From assembly GCF_900186955.1 (NCBI RefSeq), contig NZ_LT906438.1, positions 930,001 through 994,000 on the forward strand: 64,000 bases of DNA, given 5' to 3'. The translations under genes and the position numbers were made by a program. Positions 62,773 through 64,000 of this stretch are shown here, one piece after another. The notes beneath the pieces are model-generated. The model saw only the letters and a list, made by a program, of their open reading frames with translations, was not told the origin of the DNA and made no database searches. The stretch is from Bacillus pumilus (GTDB taxonomy: Bacteria > Bacillota > Bacilli > Bacillales > Bacillaceae). Position 1 is the first letter of the stretch. Each line of letters begins with the position of its first letter.

Positions 62773-63519
62773 GTGGATCAAACAAAGGTGGCAGTGCTAA
62801 GAGAGAAATTAACGCAGGCTTCACATATAATGGTGCTTTCAGGTGCGGGGATGAGCACGGAATCAGGTATTCCCGATTTTAGATCAACGGGCGGCTTATG
62901 GACTGAAGACACCGCTCGCATGGAAGCGATGAGCCGCTCCTACTTTTTATCAAACCCTTATCAATTCTGGCCGAAATTCAAGGAATTGTTTCAGATGAAA
63001 ATGAGCGGGGAGTACGAGCCGAATAGCGGGCATACCTTCTTAGCAAGCCTTGAAAAACAAGGAAAACTTGTAGAGATTTTTACCCAAAATATTGATGGCC
63101 TGCATAAAAAAGCAGGAAGCCAGCATGTATATGAACTTCACGGCTCCATTCAAACAGCTACTTGTCCATCATGCCAAGCGACATATGAATTGCCTTATTT
63201 ATTACAAGAAGAAGTGCCTGTATGTCTAAAGGTTTCCTCAGACGGACGGACATGTGGGCAAGTGCTGAAAACAGATGTTGTCCTTTTTGGAGACAGGGTT
63301 AAACATTTTGATCAAGTAGAGAAATCACTTCAGGAAGCGGACCTTCTGCTCGTCATGGGAACCTCCCTAGAAGTAGCGCCAGCAAGGTATATTCCTGAAG
63401 ATGCGGCTCAAAATCCTTCCATCTTCAAGGTGATGATGAATTTGAGTGAAACAGAATACGATCCACTGTTTGATCTTGTCTTTCATGAGCGAATTGGTGA
63501 TCTCGTGAAAGCTTTATAA
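62773..63519 (+). CDS. srtN: NAD-dependent protein deacetylase (sirtuin) SrtN
   Basis: 248 residues; GTG start after AAAGGAGGAAGG. Sirtuin motifs: 'SGAGMSTESGIPDFRS' (NAD site), 'TQNIDGLHKKAG', catalytic His in 'VYELHGSI', zinc cysteines 'CPSCQ' and a more distant 'CLKVSSDGRTCG', then 'VMGTSLEVAPA'. It removes acetyl groups from lysines, for example in acetyl-CoA synthetase. It corresponds to B. subtilis yhdZ. Confidence 0.95.
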   Translation: MDQTKVAVLREKLTQASHIMVLSGAGMSTESGIPDFRSTGGLWTEDTARMEAMSRSYFLSNPYQFWPKFKELFQMKMSGEYEPNSGHTFLASLEKQGKLVEIFTQNIDGLHKKAGSQHVYELHGSIQTATCPSCQATYELPYLLQEEVPVCLKVSSDGRTCGQVLKTDVVLFGDRVKHFDQVEKSLQEADLLLVMGTSLEVAPARYIPEDAAQNPSIFKVMMNLSETEYDPLFDLVFHERIGDLVKAL

Positions 63520-63525
63520 ATCATC

Positions 63526-63557
63526 AAAAAACCCGCATCCAATAGGTGCGGGTTTTT
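63526..63557. terminator. Bidirectional terminator between srtN and the deacetylase gene
   Basis: Stem AAAAACCCGCA/TGCGGGTTTTT between convergent genes. Confidence 0.9.
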
Positions 63558-63559
63558 CT

Positions 63560-64000
63560 TTATTGCTGCAGCGGCTCCATTGTTTCATCTAGGACTTCAA
63601 ATGTATAGCCCTTTGCTTTTAGCTGTGTGAGCAAACTGTTTAAGTATTTTGCTGTCGCTGGCTGATCGTGCATTAAGATGATCTTTGGTTCCTTTGGATG
63701 TTTTGTCTCTAGCACTTGCAGCTGATTCAATACTTCTGGTACATATTTTGAGCTTTTATATTTCCAGTCAAGACTGTCAATTGTCCAATCCCAGTAGATA
63801 AAGCCTTTTTGTTTTAAACGTGCTTTTTGCTGATCGGTTAAATTTGGGGCGCTGCCATAAGGTGTTCTCACAAGGTGTGTATACTCTCCTGTGACAGAAG
63901 CCAAAATGCGCTGATCTTCCTTCATCTCATTGACGGGAGAATCACTTTTTTGATAAAAGCGTTTCACATCGTGTGTGATCCCATGAAGCCCTAACTGATG
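63560..64000 (-). CDS. Partial polysaccharide deacetylase (YheN-like)
   Basis: The frame is open to the right edge, so the N-terminus lies outside the window; 146 residues are visible. The first visible residues 'HQLGLHGITHDVKRFYQ' contain the paired His metal motif (HxxxH-like, 'GLHGITHD') of NodB-type carbohydrate esterases. Later parts 'VRTPYGSAPNLT', 'DWTIDSLDW' and 'IILMHDQPAT' are the usual catalytic-core motifs. It should remove acetyl groups from peptidoglycan sugars or a related polymer. Position after srtN matches B. subtilis yheN. Confidence 0.85.
   Translation of the reverse strand, partial: HQLGLHGITHDVKRFYQKSDSPVNEMKEDQRILASVTGEYTHLVRTPYGSAPNLTDQQKARLKQKGFIYWDWTIDSLDWKYKSSKYVPEVLNQLQVLETKHPKEPKIILMHDQPATAKYLNSLLTQLKAKGYTFEVLDETMEPLQQ

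Overview
The window is chromosomal DNA of a low-GC Firmicute of the Bacillus pumilus group (B. pumilus, B. safensis or B. altitudinis). The gene order follows the B. subtilis 168 segment yhbA (queG) to yhdZ (srtN) almost gene for gene, and many proteins are close to their B. subtilis counterparts (CspB, SpoVR, GlpFKD, PgcA). Several B. subtilis genes known from this segment are missing (yhbI, yhcL, yhcV, yhdA, citR-citA, yhdF to yhdJ, yhdN), and several genes are present that B. subtilis lacks here. I see no prophage, transposase gene, rRNA or CRISPR array.

Layout. Positions 1-1450 hold the end of an operon with an ABC-type permease fragment, a PqqD-like/M50 protease fusion and a small membrane protein, which looks like the tail of a peptide-modification or export cluster. 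A lipoprotein, tRNA-Gly and a hypothetical gene follow (1532-3085). Next are queG-yhbB-trmL (3166-5798), prkA-yhbH (6317-9515), the efflux operon yhbJ-yhcA-yhcB-yhcC (9879-13085), cspB, dgcK, and the spore-related genes yhcM, yhcN and yhcQ with a gluzincin-like protease. A large CheB/CheR/PAS/histidine-kinase hybrid lies at 18125-21505, then the nuclease/nucleotidase yhcR and sortase yhcS. From 25145 to 33786 come yhcT, yhcU, yhcW, yhcX, an inserted VOC / AEC transporter / PucR group, and aminotransferase yhxA. The glycerol regulon glpP-glpF-glpK-glpD has a cre site and two GlpP-type leader terminators (33969-38868). pgcA, the yhcYZ two-component system, a GNAT protein, yhdB and yhdC follow. 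A stress block holds a clade-3 catalase with a PerR-like box, and nsrR/hmp with a 25-bp palindromic operator. Then come spoVR, phoA, lytE, sigM-yhdL-yhdK, plsC, two CNNM/CorC paralogues (yhdP, yhdT) around a MerR gene, an SOS-type regulator, the fluoride channel pair, yhdW, yhdX, mscS-type yhdY, srtN and a partial polysaccharide deacetylase.

How it fits together. Envelope and stress functions dominate: SigM and its anti-sigma factors, LytE under a WalR-like box, PhoA under Pho-type repeats, sortase, fluoride and Mg-type transporters, NO and peroxide defence. A sporulation set (prkA-yhbH, yhcN, yhcQ, spoVR) runs alongside.

Most unusual points. (1) A 175-177 bp structured repeat occurs twice (38897-39073 and, inverted, 52451-52625). 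Each copy sits in a Rho-independent terminator and is flanked by a direct duplication of that whole terminator hairpin; the two copies show compensatory base-pair changes. (2) yhdP and yhdT both place a 10-bp hairpin between a strong Shine-Dalgarno sequence and the start codon. (3) A lone regulator gene at 59224 carries two LexA-type boxes. (4) YhcR lacks the C-terminal sorting signal expected of the YhcS substrate.
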